64,000 nt of DNA from Membranipora membranacea (GCA_914767715.1 OU612074.1:22864062-22928061), one strand, 5' to 3'; numbered from the stretch's first letter, positions 47,401 to 60,020 are shown. Numbers and translations are program-made. The notes: generated from the sequence alone by a model not told the origin.

Positions 47401-50400
47401 GTAACCAGGTATAATAAGTGAATAGGTCTTATAAATAAAAAAATTCTGGGCATTTTCATCGATGTTTGATAGTGATTTCACTATTTGCTTGACAGCTTAA
47501 AGCTGAGAAGATTCCTAGCAATATTTTCATAGATTGATGGGAGATAATTCTTGAAAGCAGTTTCAATTGAGATCCTGTAAAGTATTCAGATTGCATTCTT
47601 CTAGCCTGAGATTATCTTCTCAATTAATACTAAAACAAAAATTTAGAACAAAACTACGTACACACAACTACTTACAATGTGATCATTAATAACCAGATCG
47701 TCTCTGACTCAGACTTACCCCTTTGTATACCAGATTCATCGCAGTGTCGTTGTGAATCCAGTCCGGATAACCAATGTCATTATTCATCGCAGCAAGCTAA
47801 AACAGTGAACATTTAGTGATGAGAACTCAGTGGTCAAAAGATGCTCGGGTTCGGTTCATAACGACAATCCGAACAGCATATGCTGGGAATTTCGTTGATG
47901 ATGACCAACTATGATTGAGGTAACATTTGAAAACTCAAACTAGTACAGCATCAAGAATTGAAGAGACTATTTTGCAAGGATTCCGAATAGCTTGAGTTGC
48001 GTCTTCAAACAAGTTATGATAGCTTTTTAATGGTAGATGACAGCGAAATCTGCATCGTTCATGATCATGTTTTTGCACTCATGCCTCGAATTCTGTGGCC
48101 TCTGACAGTTTATGATATTCCGCTTACACCAGTTGAGAGAATGGAGCAAATGATTAACAAGCCCATGTGTAAGTGGCTCGGAGTTCCAAGGAGCTTCAAC
48201 ACTAATGCACTGTACGCCAGTTCGTTTACTCTTTCACTACCTATGAAATCGCTTGTGGAAGAGTACAAAACATCAAAAGCGAGACTGGATATGATGTTGA
48301 ACGAGTCACCGGACCAGGGGATAAGGGAATGTGTTCCAACACTTGACACTGGTAAAAAATGGTCTGTCACAGAGACTGTCAGAGATGCCAAATCTCGACT
48401 GGAGATAAGTGAGATTGTGGATGCTGTGACAACTGCACGCCATCGCATCGGCTGGGAAGCAAACCGGTGGTTCTCAAAGGAAAGCCCAAAGGTTAGGCGG
48501 GAGATGGAAGTTGATGAGAGTGCGCAAGATGGAAGAGGAGCGCCGCCAGACACAAGCTGTAGGCTAAGCCCAACAAGGCAAGTGGACTTGTTGGGAGTCT
48601 GTTGAGCAGCGTCAGCTCAAACGGACAGAAATGTGGTCGATGGAGCCACAAAGGATCAGCTTTCTGGTTGGTGCAGCCTATGATCAACTACCGACCCCGG
48701 CAAACCTGGAACCCTGGAATTTGACCGAAAACTCCAAATGCGCCGAGTGCTTGGCCTTGGTCACACTTCGTCATATACTGTCGAATCGCCAACAGAGCCT
48801 GGGAAAATACATGTATAGGCATAATCAAGTCCTGAGTGTGTTTTGTAATTATGTCACGGAGAAGTGTGAATATGCTAATGCTGGTGGTGAAGCGTGAAGA
48901 GATTTTGCGCAAAAAGGGATTAACAAACAGCGGAGAATGGCAGGTGAGACGCGACCTCACAGAGCAGCTGAGCATGCGGCAGCATATTGTGATCACGAAC
49001 CAAAGACCGGACTTAATTGTTTGGTCTGACATAGAAAAAGCACTAATACTGATGGAATTGACGGTGCCTTGGGAAGAAAATCTCTCATACGCGCATGAGA
49101 GAAAACTGACAAGAAACGAAGATCTGGTCACACAATGCCAAGACAAAGGTTTGAATTGCAAATTATTCGCAGTGGAAGTTGGCTGCCGTGGATCATGGCT
49201 AGATCAGCTACCAAATTTCTGACTATAGTTGGGCTTTCAGGAAGAGCACTCAAACAAGCCACAAAAAGCATAGTACATGAGGCAGAAAGCCCATCTGCAT
49301 GGATTTGGCTACAGCACTGTGTGAAGACAGGAGCTAAGTAATCCTATTACTTGTAAGCTGGGGTTTAGCACACTCACTTTGTTTTGTGGAGATGGCCAGC
49401 ATTTAATTCATTTTGTTATAATCCTTGTAAGGATTAGAATGAGGGCAATTTGCAAGCTAATTTGTTGAAAGTTAATGTCTATGACATTTTAAGGGTACTC
49501 TAAGAGAACATCATGATAAATTTTTTTTTTGAGCCTAGGCTTTGTTCTGAGTTAATGATTGAGTTTAACATATTTTCACGGCTTTACAAAAAAATGCATT
49601 GTATGGCGCGACGTAAGAAGTCAATTTAGTCTAGTCATATAACAAAGAAAATCAAATTTTACAATGAGAGTTATCTCTCAGTATATATTCCACCTGTTTT
49701 AAACTTTATTGCAATTAATTTGACTCCTCCACCTGCGTTGACAAAAACAGCGTTTTCTGCCTCATTTCCTCCCTAAAATGACACAACAACATTTCAAGTA
49801 GCTCGGTAGCTTTCCAACAGTATACGTTATGTTGATATTCGGATCGGTCTTAGACATTACCTAAAGTGATGATAAGCAAACTGCTTGGGGTAGAAGGCTA
49901 AGCAGAATTATGCTTTTAATACTCAAATTAAAGTAGTTTAACCTCAGCAGGGCGAAGAATCAAAGTGAGTCTGAGTTAGATCTAAGGTATTACAAAGATA
50001 GGATTAAAAGCTTGGCCCTCGCATAAAAGGCAGGCAGAGCAAGACAGGAAATCACAGTCAGCCCACTTGCTGTAGCGCTAAAAAGTCATCTCTCTGAATT
50101 GTGTATGAGTTGAATTATGCTCAATGTGGTGAATTTGAGTAGTGAACGTGTGGCACGAGGGGCGGGTGCCTTGGCGACAGCGAATTTACGTCGATGAGTT
50201 GAGCCTCCCTGGATTCGCAACAGTGTAAACACACCGATTATGTCAAACCACCGAAACTTGCAAAATGCACTGGGGGATCGATGAGATTGATTGAGATGCT
50301 CAGCAACACACAGGGGTAGCTTCATGCTGGTGGGGCCGGCCATGAAGAGGTTGTACTAGAAAAGGCCTCGAAACAGCGCTTGACTCATGGTTTCTAGCTG

Positions 50401-53400
50401 AAGACCTGTGTGTTGTGCAGTGGTATGCGCACCACTGCATGTTGTATCAAATAATTATGCTCAAGCTGATATTTTCATATTTGAGACAATTTTAACTGGA
50501 AAACACTGTTCACCTTTTCTTTTGCTAGCAGCTTGGTTTGAGAATCCATCCAGTCTGTCTTGGACATAGATACATCAAAAGCTTGCCGCACCTCATTTGA
50601 CATGTCTTCCATCTAGATGTTAGAACAATTGATGAACAGTAAATAAATTTTAGTTTCGAAGTACTTTTAAAATTGTATTACCTACGTGAGGAAGTAAAAC
50701 GTCACACTATATCAACCTCAACCTTTCTAAAGTTTTTGAGAGCGGGCCGATTCAAGAAAATTCCAACTTCTATGAATGTGATGATGAATAATCCAAATGA
50801 ACGTCACAAGTAAAGTGATGTAAAAAAATATACAACTCACTGCAATTTTCGATTCTTCATTAAAGTATTTGTCAGCAAACGATCTCCCAATAGCCCATAG
50901 CCCAACATAACTCACATAACGTACACAACCCTGCCATATTGGAGGCTTTTGTGGGACTGAATAAGCTACCTGAAACAAAAAAAATATTATGAACATCGTT
51001 AGATTTTAGCATATTCGAGCACTAAGATATAATCCTTGGTGTAACCCTGTTCCGTTGACTCAAACCTTCTCTGACAGTGCCTGTCACTTTGAATTTGGCA
51101 ACATCTCAGTAGACCACTGGCTCTATGATCCTACTCAGAACAGACATGAATGGGTAGATAAGCATACCGCTGTCAGAGCATATGCAAAGCTGAGTAACCG
51201 ATTACAAATATGTTAAACAAGCTTACAAGTCATTCGACTCGTTCCTGGTTGGGCTAACACATCACTACGTAAGACAAGCATTTTCCATGTTTTCCTCTAA
51301 CTGATGCGACACAGTTATGATTATTCAGCCCATCATACCAACATGACTGAATCATGATCTCTACAAATATTGGGCTTACCCGCCAGAACTTATTCTTAAT
51401 ATCTCGGAGTTCTTGATTTAGATATGTAATCCTACGTTCTGTGATTCTCCACACCAGGTAATTAGCCAGTACTCTTGGTGATGTGACCGCTACCTTCTCC
51501 GCCATCTTTTTAAGGAAGTCGGGAGCATGGACCACAAGCTCTGTGTCATCAGTGAACTTAAACTCCGTATCGACGAAGAGTAGATTCAAAAACTTCTTCC
51601 ATTCAAACTGTTATGATAAACATAGCTGTTAAAATAAATGACAAGTCTGATTCGAAATAGGGGCACTCGGCGTTTGATCAGTATCTCTTTCAATCACTGA
51701 TCCAACCAATTTTTACCTACAATATTGAACTCTGGTATACTGGTGGTACTGAAAGACAAAAGTATATGCTTTTAAGTTTGTTTTTAATAAACAGCTCATT
51801 TTTGAAGCTGACTGTTCTGTTGACATGAGTATTTTAATTTAGCTCAACATGTTATAGCTGAGGATAGACACATTTTACGCAATTGTTATAAAAGTAATCG
51901 TATATATTTTATCATGTTAAATGTTAGTATATCGAGGTTTTTGTGCAGCTTCGTGCCTTTTAGTATTCGTCTGCTAAACAACCGAGAGAGAAATGGTTCA
52001 CACCTAAATTGTAATGTGTTTCTAACACAATTACCAAAATAAATTTAATTCAATTCAGAAAGGCTAAGTCATCATAAGATTCATCTACGGTGAGCTATAT
52101 CCTTCAAAGGTCAGGTTGGAAATCAAACAATAATTAAAATATGCATGTCCAACTTCAATTTAGACCATCAAAAAAAGGAGAGTTGTATTTAATTGTAGTG
52201 GAAATGGGCTGAGAAAATGTGACCAGCTTATAAAAGAACAGTTTTCCTCCTGTCACCGTGACTAGATGAGCACTGATGTTTAAAGACTCTGAACTTTAAT
52301 CTTTGAATCAAGATACTTCAAAAGCTCTTGGTTGGCGTAAACTTCAAACTAAAGCCCTGTGACTTTTATTTAATTCTCCCATCTGGTCTTCCCAAGTCAG
52401 CTGAAACACAACGAGTACAGTTATGTCATTTTTAAATGCTACAAAGTGCTGATTCCCACCTTATCAGATAATGTTGTAGTGAGGTCTGAGACCTTGGCTC
52501 TGTTGTATGGGAGTACCCCTCTGTTCTCACGCTCTGTGGAGATCTATAATAATGAAGAAAATGTCATCTCAACATAGTAATAACTAATGAACTAACATCC
52601 CCCACCCCGTATAATTGGAGTGTTGAAAATATTCTTAAAATTTCACAGAATTTGTCAGCATTTTGAGAACCTACTAGGATGTATTACAATTAGAGCTTTA
52701 TCTGCTTTTCAAAAATCAAGGAGCGATTATGTCACTATAATGATAAAGTTTCCTTACGTAACCATTACTTAACTTTTTCAGCAGTGATTTCTTAACAACT
52801 AGTGGCAACCTTGAGAGGCTAAAAATATTGACTAATTTCTTGTAAAATTACTGAGCAATTATTGGAGAGAGAAAATATCAAATTCATCAATATGAAATGT
52901 GAATATTCTTGTTATGATACAACTTGCATTGGTTAAGAACGCCAGCTGAATGATTTGAACCCATGGTAGACTTGTACATACATTTGCAAAGTATGTCTCA
53001 AACTCCATAATATCGTTGACATCTTTGTCAACAGTCTTGTTGTCAGCACCCATGGCCATCGCTATCTCTCTGATGTAGGTCTTGTATGCGTTTCTCTCTT
53101 TAGCGAACTCAGGCTCAGAGTAATAGTTCTTGTGAGGCAGCCTAATTACAAACTGGTCCAGCTATAGGTAAAGAAAATTGTTGACCAAAGACACAAGATG
53201 TATGCCTATATTTGAATCATTCTTAGGGTAGAGACTTCCTGAGATCTGATATAGATAACTAAGCAGGTAGTTGCACCATGGGGCGTTCATGTCATTGAAG
53301 TTTAATATCAGTGCCCTTTGGAGATTTTACCATTTTACTTACCTTAACAATATTAACTTTGCTGTCCTTTTCATCCGCAGACACTGAAACATCCACCAGA

Positions 53401-56400
53401 TACTTTTGACCGAGCAAACTCAGCTCACTCAGTGTGTATAACAGGTCAAACTCAGTCTCGTTCCAGGTAGGATCAGAAATAGGCCATCCACCTAAGTCAG
53501 TGTGAAGGTCACGAAGCGGGGCAACTCCCACTTCCTCTTGTTTATCTGAAATAGGGACAAACATAGTGTTTTATATAAGAAACTCTGTTTGACATGATTT
53601 TTGCATTTTACATTCATATGGATTTATCCCGAAAAATTGAAGCTGGTCTGAAAAGCTCATCAACTGTGTGCAGGGCGTAGTTCTAGGGGAGGCAGGGAGG
53701 CACTGCTTTCCCTAGAAAGCTGAATACAGTGACCTAAAAACACTATATTCCACGTCATTATCAGCTCCTCTTGGATTTCCATTGCTATTTATATACCTTA
53801 AATTGCTTGGGGAGGAGGTTACAGCACCCCTTCTGGTGATACTGCGGAATCGCCTCACACTTTTTCCTCCCCTACCATCTTTTCTAACCTACGGCCATGG
53901 TGTATCTAATAAGGTATCATTTGTTCTAAAGCTATCATCTGTCAACAACACCCTGTTTTAATGACTGTCATAGCTTGGGGCTAGATGAAACCACCAAAAT
54001 TCTTGATTAATGTTGTCAAATTCTAACATCAGCGTTCTTGAATATTTCAAAAATTTAGAGGTAATCAGCCCAGAAGATGCAATCACTTGGTCGTACCATT
54101 GTTGACGCAAGCCTTGTACATGTCTTTAGCCTCCAACATTGATTTTGTATCTGACGACAAATTCTCTTCGAGCAATAAATCTATGAAAAACAGAAAAAAA
54201 AATTGCCACTATTCCATTCTCGTCTTGTTTCTGGCATTTCTCTGGCCTAAGATTCAGATAACGGTTGATTAAAATGGTTGATAAGGTTGATTAAAATCAT
54301 ATGTCAAATCATTCGCCACAACCCGAATCACGGATGGCGAAATGTTAGCGCCTCAATGGCAAGGCCGCAACATCTGCGCCAGTTTGCTCTCTGTTTGCAG
54401 GCAGGTCAGAGCACACCTTGGGGGCCAACCAAACCCCAGTAGTCGATGGAATGCACTGGGATTCGAACCACGACTTTCAACATGTGCATACTAAATGACA
54501 GAGCTCTAACCAACCGAGCCACCACCTACTTGAGAGACTCGTCTGTATCTATAATATGGTAACTTAACAATACTCCTTTCCTTGCATAGCTCTGTGGCTG
54601 TATACTATTCTGTTCATTGGCTGTTGGTTTCTATTTTGAAAGGTTATTGAGGTAGACTTAGTCCAAATGCTAATATAATGATTCACAAATTTGAAAAAAA
54701 AACAATGAATTGCATTAGGATATAGTACCAATGTAGGAAATCGATAGTTCAGGGCGAAACTTATTGCCATATCAATCAAGACGTGAAAAGGATATACCAA
54801 ACAACATTTGGCAGCAAACTCCGATGAAATCATAAAGTGGCTAAACTAAGTCTCACCACTGATCAGCACTGCCATTTCATCTCTGAGCTCTTTGAACTTT
54901 GAATAGCTGAATTCAGATTCTGGTATTACGGCCTTATCGATCCATCCTCCACACGAATACTGATAGAAGTCATTGCAGGGGTCAACAGTTGTGTCAAGAC
55001 TGTCAATCATTTTGCTTGCTAATGAATAAACAATATAATACTAATGATGATATGAACTTTATCGAACTGATCAGTGCAGGGAAGCAAATAATATCATGTT
55101 TCATAAAGGTTCAAACCCAATGACTATGAGACAAGGTAGTGAACGATGAAGAAAGGATGAAAACGGATGGACATGCCTATACACAAAAAAAAACAAAATT
55201 ATGTCAGTTATATGACAGTTAACAATATTAATTTGGTCCACAATGTGATTGATTACTGCCGTGTGTTACCCTCTATCGATCCGAGTCCAAGCTCTTATGT
55301 TATTTTGTTGTCAAATCCCTCTATGATAGGCTACACCTTTTATGTTTTGGGCTCATCTTCGGTCCCAATTTTTTCAAACGAGTTTTTTATATTCCTAAGT
55401 AAAATGTTGTTTAAACAATTTTGTGAAGAAGAGAAAATTCGATAGCAGCTGGCAAATATTTCACAGACACCTGCAGCCAATATATATTAACAAGGTGACA
55501 AAGATTAAATCAGCTTTCATGAGGTCTATTAATTAGTTTCATGATGTCTCTGTTATGAAAGCACTATGAGTTCCTCATTTCATGAATAGTGTTGATTAAT
55601 TGGATTTTGAGAGGATGAGTAAGCAGAATTTGCACTTGGATGGATAGAAATCGCAAGGTTCAATGACATTCTTAATTACAGGCAGCAGAAAAGTAGGTGC
55701 CTGAAGGACGAGGCATCAATGGCTGAACCCACGACATTCAACACTTTGCATGCTGAAAATCAGGGCACTCACAAATCAAGCCCTCTCACTCCCAAAGTAT
55801 GTTTATGACACGTTTACCCAGCTAATAAAGCTCCGACTCTCGAATCTTCACCACAGAGTAGATTTTGTGACATGATTTTGTCGTTTTGAAAGACACCATA
55901 TTTCAGTAAAATTTGAATTCACAGACTAGGGATTACAGGGATTACTAGGGACTACAGTGTGCTGAACAGGGCTGTCATAACTCTAATTTTTAACTATCTG
56001 ATAAGCCCCTTGGTAATTTTTAGTCACTTTTTAAAAACCTTATTCTCCTTGCAATTATAAGACAAAAAACACTTGTAGAAAAAAAGCTACAAATAATAAA
56101 AGTTCTCACTTGTTACCTAGATTAAATAAGTTCAGTTTTAACTCACCTGCTTGTGCACAAGCTGCGGTCAAACACACATCAGACTCACCACCTACAAATC
56201 ATCAGGAATGTAATTAATTTTTTATGAATAGATTAAGAGCAAGAAGTGATGCACTGAGGGATCGATGAGATTAATTGAGATGCTCATCATCACATAGGGG
56301 TGGGTTTATGTTGCTTGGGCTGGCCATGAGGAGGTTGTAGACTGAAGACATGTGTGTTTTACAGTGGTATGCACATTACTGTATGTTGTATCTTAACAGA

Positions 56401-58580
56401 TTCAATTGACAGGAGCAACTTTGTTTGTTCTGTAATTAGGAAGCTCACTCATCGCTTTATTTAAATGATTGTAGTTTTGAGATAACTCACAGGAGTTTGC
56501 AAATGAAAGAAATCACCGAGCCTTATAGGCACTTATGAACGGAAGACATTGCGGGGAGCAGTATAGAAGATGTGCCACTCTCTGTGTTAATTAACAGATA
56601 TGAGAAAGAATTTAGCTCAGACTAACCTGCTTGTTGCTCTGCTATGACTGTCGTGTTGCATGATTTTCCCCTTGAAGCCAAAGCTATAACTAGTGCTATA
56701 GTGATGATAAGAAGGACGAGAGCTGCTGCCGAGGCAGCGATTAAGTATTTAGTAAATATCTTTTTACTCTTCTGTATCAGCCTGTAGTGATTGAAAGTAA
56801 GTAATACTCACCTGTTAGTTTGAGGGTTGAGCAAAATAACAATATATGGGTTTCATATCTCAAAACTCAGATCTCACTTATCGCAGTTTCAATGTTTCAA
56901 TGTTACAATGTGGGACATGGGCTAGCATATTCATCTCAAAAATAATATATTGGTTCTTAATAGATTACATTTTGAGTCTAGTAACTTATCAAAGTCTTTG
57001 GATATTACTCAGAAGGTATGCCTTCTGATCTTAAGATTTTACCGATGTCAATGGGAATTCATTCATTATAAAGAAACAACATACTCATATAGTAATTTAT
57101 TATTTATTTGGAGATGATCTTAGAAACTGATACAGATGACATTGGTTTCCACTATCATTAGCAGCAATTTAAATTGTTGTGAGAAAATAGATGATTAATT
57201 TTGAGAATACAGTCTGGCAAGGGCTATACATTCAAAGAAAAAATGGCACATATAGCACGCAAAAGGATATTTATGTTGTACCCTTGAGGTACATATGCAA
57301 AGCGTATTAATAAGTAACTTTGGGGTGAAGACCAGCATCTCATGCATCGGAATATTTTAGTTTTTAGAGAAAGTGTAGCAAACTCCAGATTGAAATATGT
57401 AGCCTCTGTACTCTGCTTCAAGGATACATAATATGTATGCCTGATATGTATCCTCTTTAGTTCTTGATACTTTCGTTTATGAATTACATTTAACAAAGGG
57501 TACACTAAGGGTACCAATGTAATATGGTCCCGGAAGACTGGAGCATATTTATCCTCTTTTCGGATGGCATAGACAACGGAGACCCTCTCAGAATTATTGC
57601 AAAACACCCCCCCCCCCCCCCAGAAGAAAGTTGGTGTCATGGATTCCATCAGATATTTGTCTTAATGTTACGAGTTTTCAGCTGTGACATCACGGAATAA
57701 TTGTGGGAAAGTCATATCAGCTGAATCTTAAAGAAGCTTGCTCAGCTTTCGGAAGAGAAATCTGATTGACCACCAGAAAGGTTTAAATATGGTGACATTG
57801 CAACGCATGTACTCTGAACTGTACTTACTTTGTGGTGGATGTACTGAATCGACCCCCCATCGCAAATTTTGGTTTGATAGAGTTCTTGTGACCGTATGCC
57901 TCCCTCAAGCTGTGTTTTTCCTTCAAGTGCTCACCAAATACAGATTCTGGTGTTTGCTTTCATGGAGCCTAGGATATGCAGTATGTAACCTTTTGTCACC
58001 CAGCTGGTTTTCTCGTGCCACAATTTTTGTAATTGATCAGGTTTTTATTGTCACTTATTATTGTCAGGTTTTTGCTTAGGAATAGCATCGTCATATCATA
58101 GTGACACAGTCAAATTATTCAATCACTGATCACCTTTTAGTTAGTGTTGATAGCAGAAAGAGCTCATGAAAATAACATTATATTTCCGTTGACGTATTCT
58201 CTTTACAGATTCTCTTGACGTCTGAGGGTAAGAATGACTAGGCAAGACAGGGCACTACAACTGAGCTGTTCTATAATGTTTCAAAATTTTAACCTTGAAG
58301 AATAAACTAGTCTCAGATGTCATTTTATGCAACAGACAATGTAAAGTGTCGCTTTGATAGATATCCTAGAGAATCCAATCTCTTTAGGCCTGAACACAAC
58401 TCTCTCCATGGCTTGTTTGATATATTTTTTTTTTATATGTATATATTCATATTTGGAAAAATGAATACGTCAGAATGGCGCCATGTCAGGCATTTAATAA
58501 GCAATTAAAACTTTGCTATCAACTGTACCATCAATTCTCAATTGGGTTCGACTTACCTTGACTTACTGTAACTTACTCAT
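44382..58580 (-). CDS. M13 (neprilysin-like) membrane metallopeptidase homologue, copy A, probably catalytically inactive
   Basis: Same 19-exon structure as copy B, with every exon of equal length and every frame open: 56627-56781, 56147-56191, 54857-55018, 54097-54180, 53343-53545, 52982-53161, 52460-52543, 52350-52400, 51380-51607, 50841-50969, 50514-50612, 47719-47796, 46817-46979, 46513-46564, 46272-46339, 45794-45927, 45387-45551, 45045-45130, 44382-44481. HAITH, TASY and the Ser at the Arg102 site are shared with copy B; the His711 site is Thr instead of Lys. Zinc ligands are kept. A type II membrane protein is inferred. It lies about 11 kb upstream (in gene sense) of copy B, on the same strand. 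Introns are shorter than in B because several B-only insertions are absent. The possible initiator exon is 58567-58580. Confidence 0.85.
45045..45130 (-). CDS. Copy A exon 18 (His711 position)
   Basis: [20 protein letters not shown] then MNTAPGKW. The His711 position is Thr. Seven replacements and three silent changes against B. Confidence 0.92.
45387..45551 (-). CDS. Copy A exon 17 (ENIAD)
   Basis: [20 protein letters not shown] and ELFFLSFAQ. Glu and Asp of ENIAD are kept. Confidence 0.95.
45794..45927 (-). CDS. Copy A exon 16
   Basis: [20 protein letters not shown], and the rest matches copy B. The first Trp of the conserved WW pair is Leu here. Confidence 0.92.
46272..46339 (-). CDS. 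Copy A exon 15 (HAITH)
   Basis: [20 protein letters not shown] then NT. The zinc motif lies at 46288-46302 and the Ala codon GCT at 46297-46299, the same codon as in copy B. Confidence 0.95.
46513..46564 (-). CDS. Copy A exon 14 (PAGALQPPF)
   Basis: [17 protein letters not shown], identical in protein to copy B; phase 2 donor. Confidence 0.92.
46817..46979 (-). CDS. Copy A exon 13 (TASY)
   Basis: [12 protein letters not shown], then [20 protein letters not shown]. Seven replacements against B, but the Thr at the Asn542 position is shared. Confidence 0.92.
47719..47796 (-). CDS. Copy A exon 12 (IGYPDW)
   Basis: Twenty-six codons ending NLVYKG; Glu to Lys against B and C. The R2-like LINE relic lies just upstream in gene sense. 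Confidence 0.92.
47930..49590 (+). mobile_element. R2-like LINE relic in unit A
   Basis: Frames 47997-48500, 48540-48897 and 48836-49222 give the same C-terminal region. The last Cys of the knuckle is Arg (HILSNR), while the endonuclease part RPDLIVWS...[11 protein letters not shown] is best preserved here. Frameshifts near 48500 and 48895. Confidence 0.8.
49960..50445. repeat. Interspersed repeat, unit A copy
   Basis: Orthologous to 3041-3535 and 20620-21128. Confidence 0.6.
50514..50612 (-). CDS. Copy A exon 11 (DWMD)
   Basis: Thirty-three codons, [12 protein letters not shown] and [15 protein letters not shown]. Differs from B at Ser/Asn and Met/Lys. Confidence 0.92.
50841..50969 (-). 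CDS. Copy A exon 10 (fast-changing)
   Basis: Forty-three codons with [20 protein letters not shown]. Same frame and boundaries as B but seven replaced residues in 23. Confidence 0.92.
51380..51607 (-). CDS. Copy A exon 9
   Basis: Seventy-six codons from [11 protein letters not shown] to NKFWR; about four replacements against B, around YLNQEL. Confidence 0.92.
51920..52056 (+). mobile_element. Short LINE 3'-end fragment, unit A
   Basis: Counterpart of 22640-22755 with a slightly eroded tail. Confidence 0.45.
52350..52400 (-). CDS. Copy A exon 8 (short)
   Basis: Seventeen codons identical to copy B, with the same weak GTTTGA donor. Confidence 0.6.
52460..52543 (-). CDS. Copy A exon 7
   Basis: Twenty-eight codons identical in protein to copy B exon 7; donor GTGGGA. 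Confidence 0.8.
52982..53161 (-). CDS. Copy A exon 6
   Basis: Sixty codons, [14 protein letters not shown] and EFETYFAN; differs from B at EYS/VIR and at Asp/Asn after GAD. Confidence 0.92.
53343..53545 (-). CDS. Copy A exon 5 (GGWPIS)
   Basis: GGWPIS exon with [17 protein letters not shown]. The intron after it is the uninterrupted state of the site occupied by the 4-kb block in copy B. Confidence 0.9.
54097..54180 (-). CDS. Copy A exon 4
   Basis: Encodes [20 protein letters not shown] and YKACVNN; same GTACGA donor and phase as copy B. Confidence 0.85.
54301..54529 (-). mobile_element. tRNA-derived SINE, head type 2, minus strand, unit A
   Basis: Orthologous to 29041-29269, same intron. 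Confidence 0.8.
54857..55018 (-). CDS. Copy A exon 3 ([12 protein letters not shown])
   Basis: M13 N-terminal motif [14 protein letters not shown], then [13 protein letters not shown] and ELRDE. The Arg102 position is again Ser. Donor GTGAGA. Confidence 0.92.
55396..55912. other. Unit A-only segment in the intron between exons 2 and 3
   Basis: About 510 bp absent from unit B at about 30148. No coding signal. It may be a deletion in B, since no clear target duplication is seen. Confidence 0.5.
56147..56191 (-). CDS. Copy A exon 2
   Basis: Forty-five bp encoding [15 protein letters not shown], identical in protein to copy B exon 2. Confidence 0.85.
56245..56395. repeat. Short copy of the interspersed repeat, unit A
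   Basis: Orthologous to 30485-30633, more diverged. Confidence 0.6.
56627..56781 (-). CDS. Copy A exon 1 (transmembrane exon)
   Basis: Same signal-anchor exon as in copy B with conservative changes in the hydrophobic core (Ile to Val twice) and stalk (SSGKSCNK to SRGKSCNT). Donor GTTAGT, phase 1. Confidence 0.85.
57607..57621 (+). repeat. C15 homopolymer, unit A
   Basis: Fifteen C residues at the same site as in unit B. Confidence 0.9.
58567..58580 (-). CDS. Candidate first coding exon of copy A
   Basis: Identical to the proposed 14-bp initiator exon of copy B, including the GTAAGT donor and phase 2. Conservation across the duplication does not prove use, since nearby intron sequence is also similar. 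Confidence 0.35.
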
Positions 58581-58752
58581 TACTGGTTTGAATTAGGACA
58601 AAACGTTTGTAGTTGTAGGATATCGACATCCCTTGATTGAAAAACTCTCAAGCTCTTTCAGGCCATTTTGACTGTTGTAATTCATAGTATAACCTCCGTT
58701 ATTAACTCAACATTCAGAATTTTTTAAGCAGGTAGAAATGTTCAATACTTAC

Positions 58753-58885
58753 CTGCTGTTTGCACTGCTATGACCAATTTGCTACTTGACTCTGCCAAGC
58801 ATTCTAGTAGCAATTGAAACCAAGATTGCTGCTGAAAAAGCAACACTGAAGTACTGAGAAAATATCTTTTCCCTCTTCAGGCCGC
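58753..58885 (-). pseudogene. Second, frameshifted transmembrane exon upstream of copy A
   Basis: The minus strand reads REKIFSQYFSVAFSAAILVS, resembling [20 protein letters not shown] of exon 1. A frameshift follows, and the end in the other frame reads KLVIAVQTA before a clean GTAAGT donor of the same phase as exon 1. It looks like a duplicated exon 1 that has decayed; use with a different frame cannot be ruled out. Confidence 0.65.
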
Positions 58886-60020
58886 CAAAGACATCTAACC
58901 TCAATAATAACGGGTAAAAAAGTCAAATCGCCATTGAGTGAAAGCACAATCTGATAGGTATTCATAAAATGCAATAGATCTGGTCTCAGTGTCAATTGAT
59001 TAATTTGGTAATGAGGAGAAAGATATCTCTCTAAACTAGATTATCTTTTGAAGTTGCTTTTTTTTGTTTATATGTAGAAAAAAATATTGTAGTTTGATCT
59101 ACGCATAATCTGCAGGAAAATTTATCACAATTGATATCTATTTGAATATGTATATTGAACTTTATTTTGCTCAATACTCATTCGTTGAGATTTACTTTTA
59201 CAGAATAGGTCTACCCAAAAATTTAAGAAGAAAAAACATCACAAAGATGTTAATGAACAGTTCATGATAGATATAATTTCAAAGATCTCTCATAATGTGA
59301 ATTTGGTTGAATTGATCATTCCTGTCATATAGGGTTACGAAGGGTTAATTTTGTTACTGGAAGTAGTATCTCTCACAGAACTGAAAATGTTACTGCTTCT
59401 CCTTCTGGAAAAATGCTGTATCTCGATCTGCTGATGAAATGTTGAATCATATATGACAATCTAGATTTGACCAGATGGAAATAATATTATGACAAGTTCT
59501 CTACCAAATTAGTATCTAACTATATCTTTAGAAGGGTTTCTACCCCTAGATTTATGAATGTCATTGGTGTCACGATGATTGATGATGATTATCATTAGGG
59601 TTTCAATGTCAGAATCAACACGGCTTCTCTGGTTCAGAACAGATGTTCTGACTCTAATTTTGAGTGCAAAGGTCGGCCTCACAATATAACTATGACGTGG
59701 TCTTTGCTTCAGATTCGCCATTGGGTGTACCTCAGGGTTCTATTTATTAACTTTCATAGCACCTTCTGTTGTAAACCAGGATTTTCAGCTCTTTTGTTCA
59801 TCATTTTTTCTTGAGAGAAAGTAGAGAACTAGCATAATATAACAAACTTTATCAAAAGCAAACCCTAAAACACAATTTTAATTAGTCTGAATTACAATGC
59901 TTGTATAAAGTAGCAGGATTAAATCTTTACAATAGGCAAGATAGGACTTCGGTCGCTGTTAAACATTTGATGTTTTTTCACATCCGCTTGAAAAACTTTT
60001 ACATCTGAAATATCAATAGT

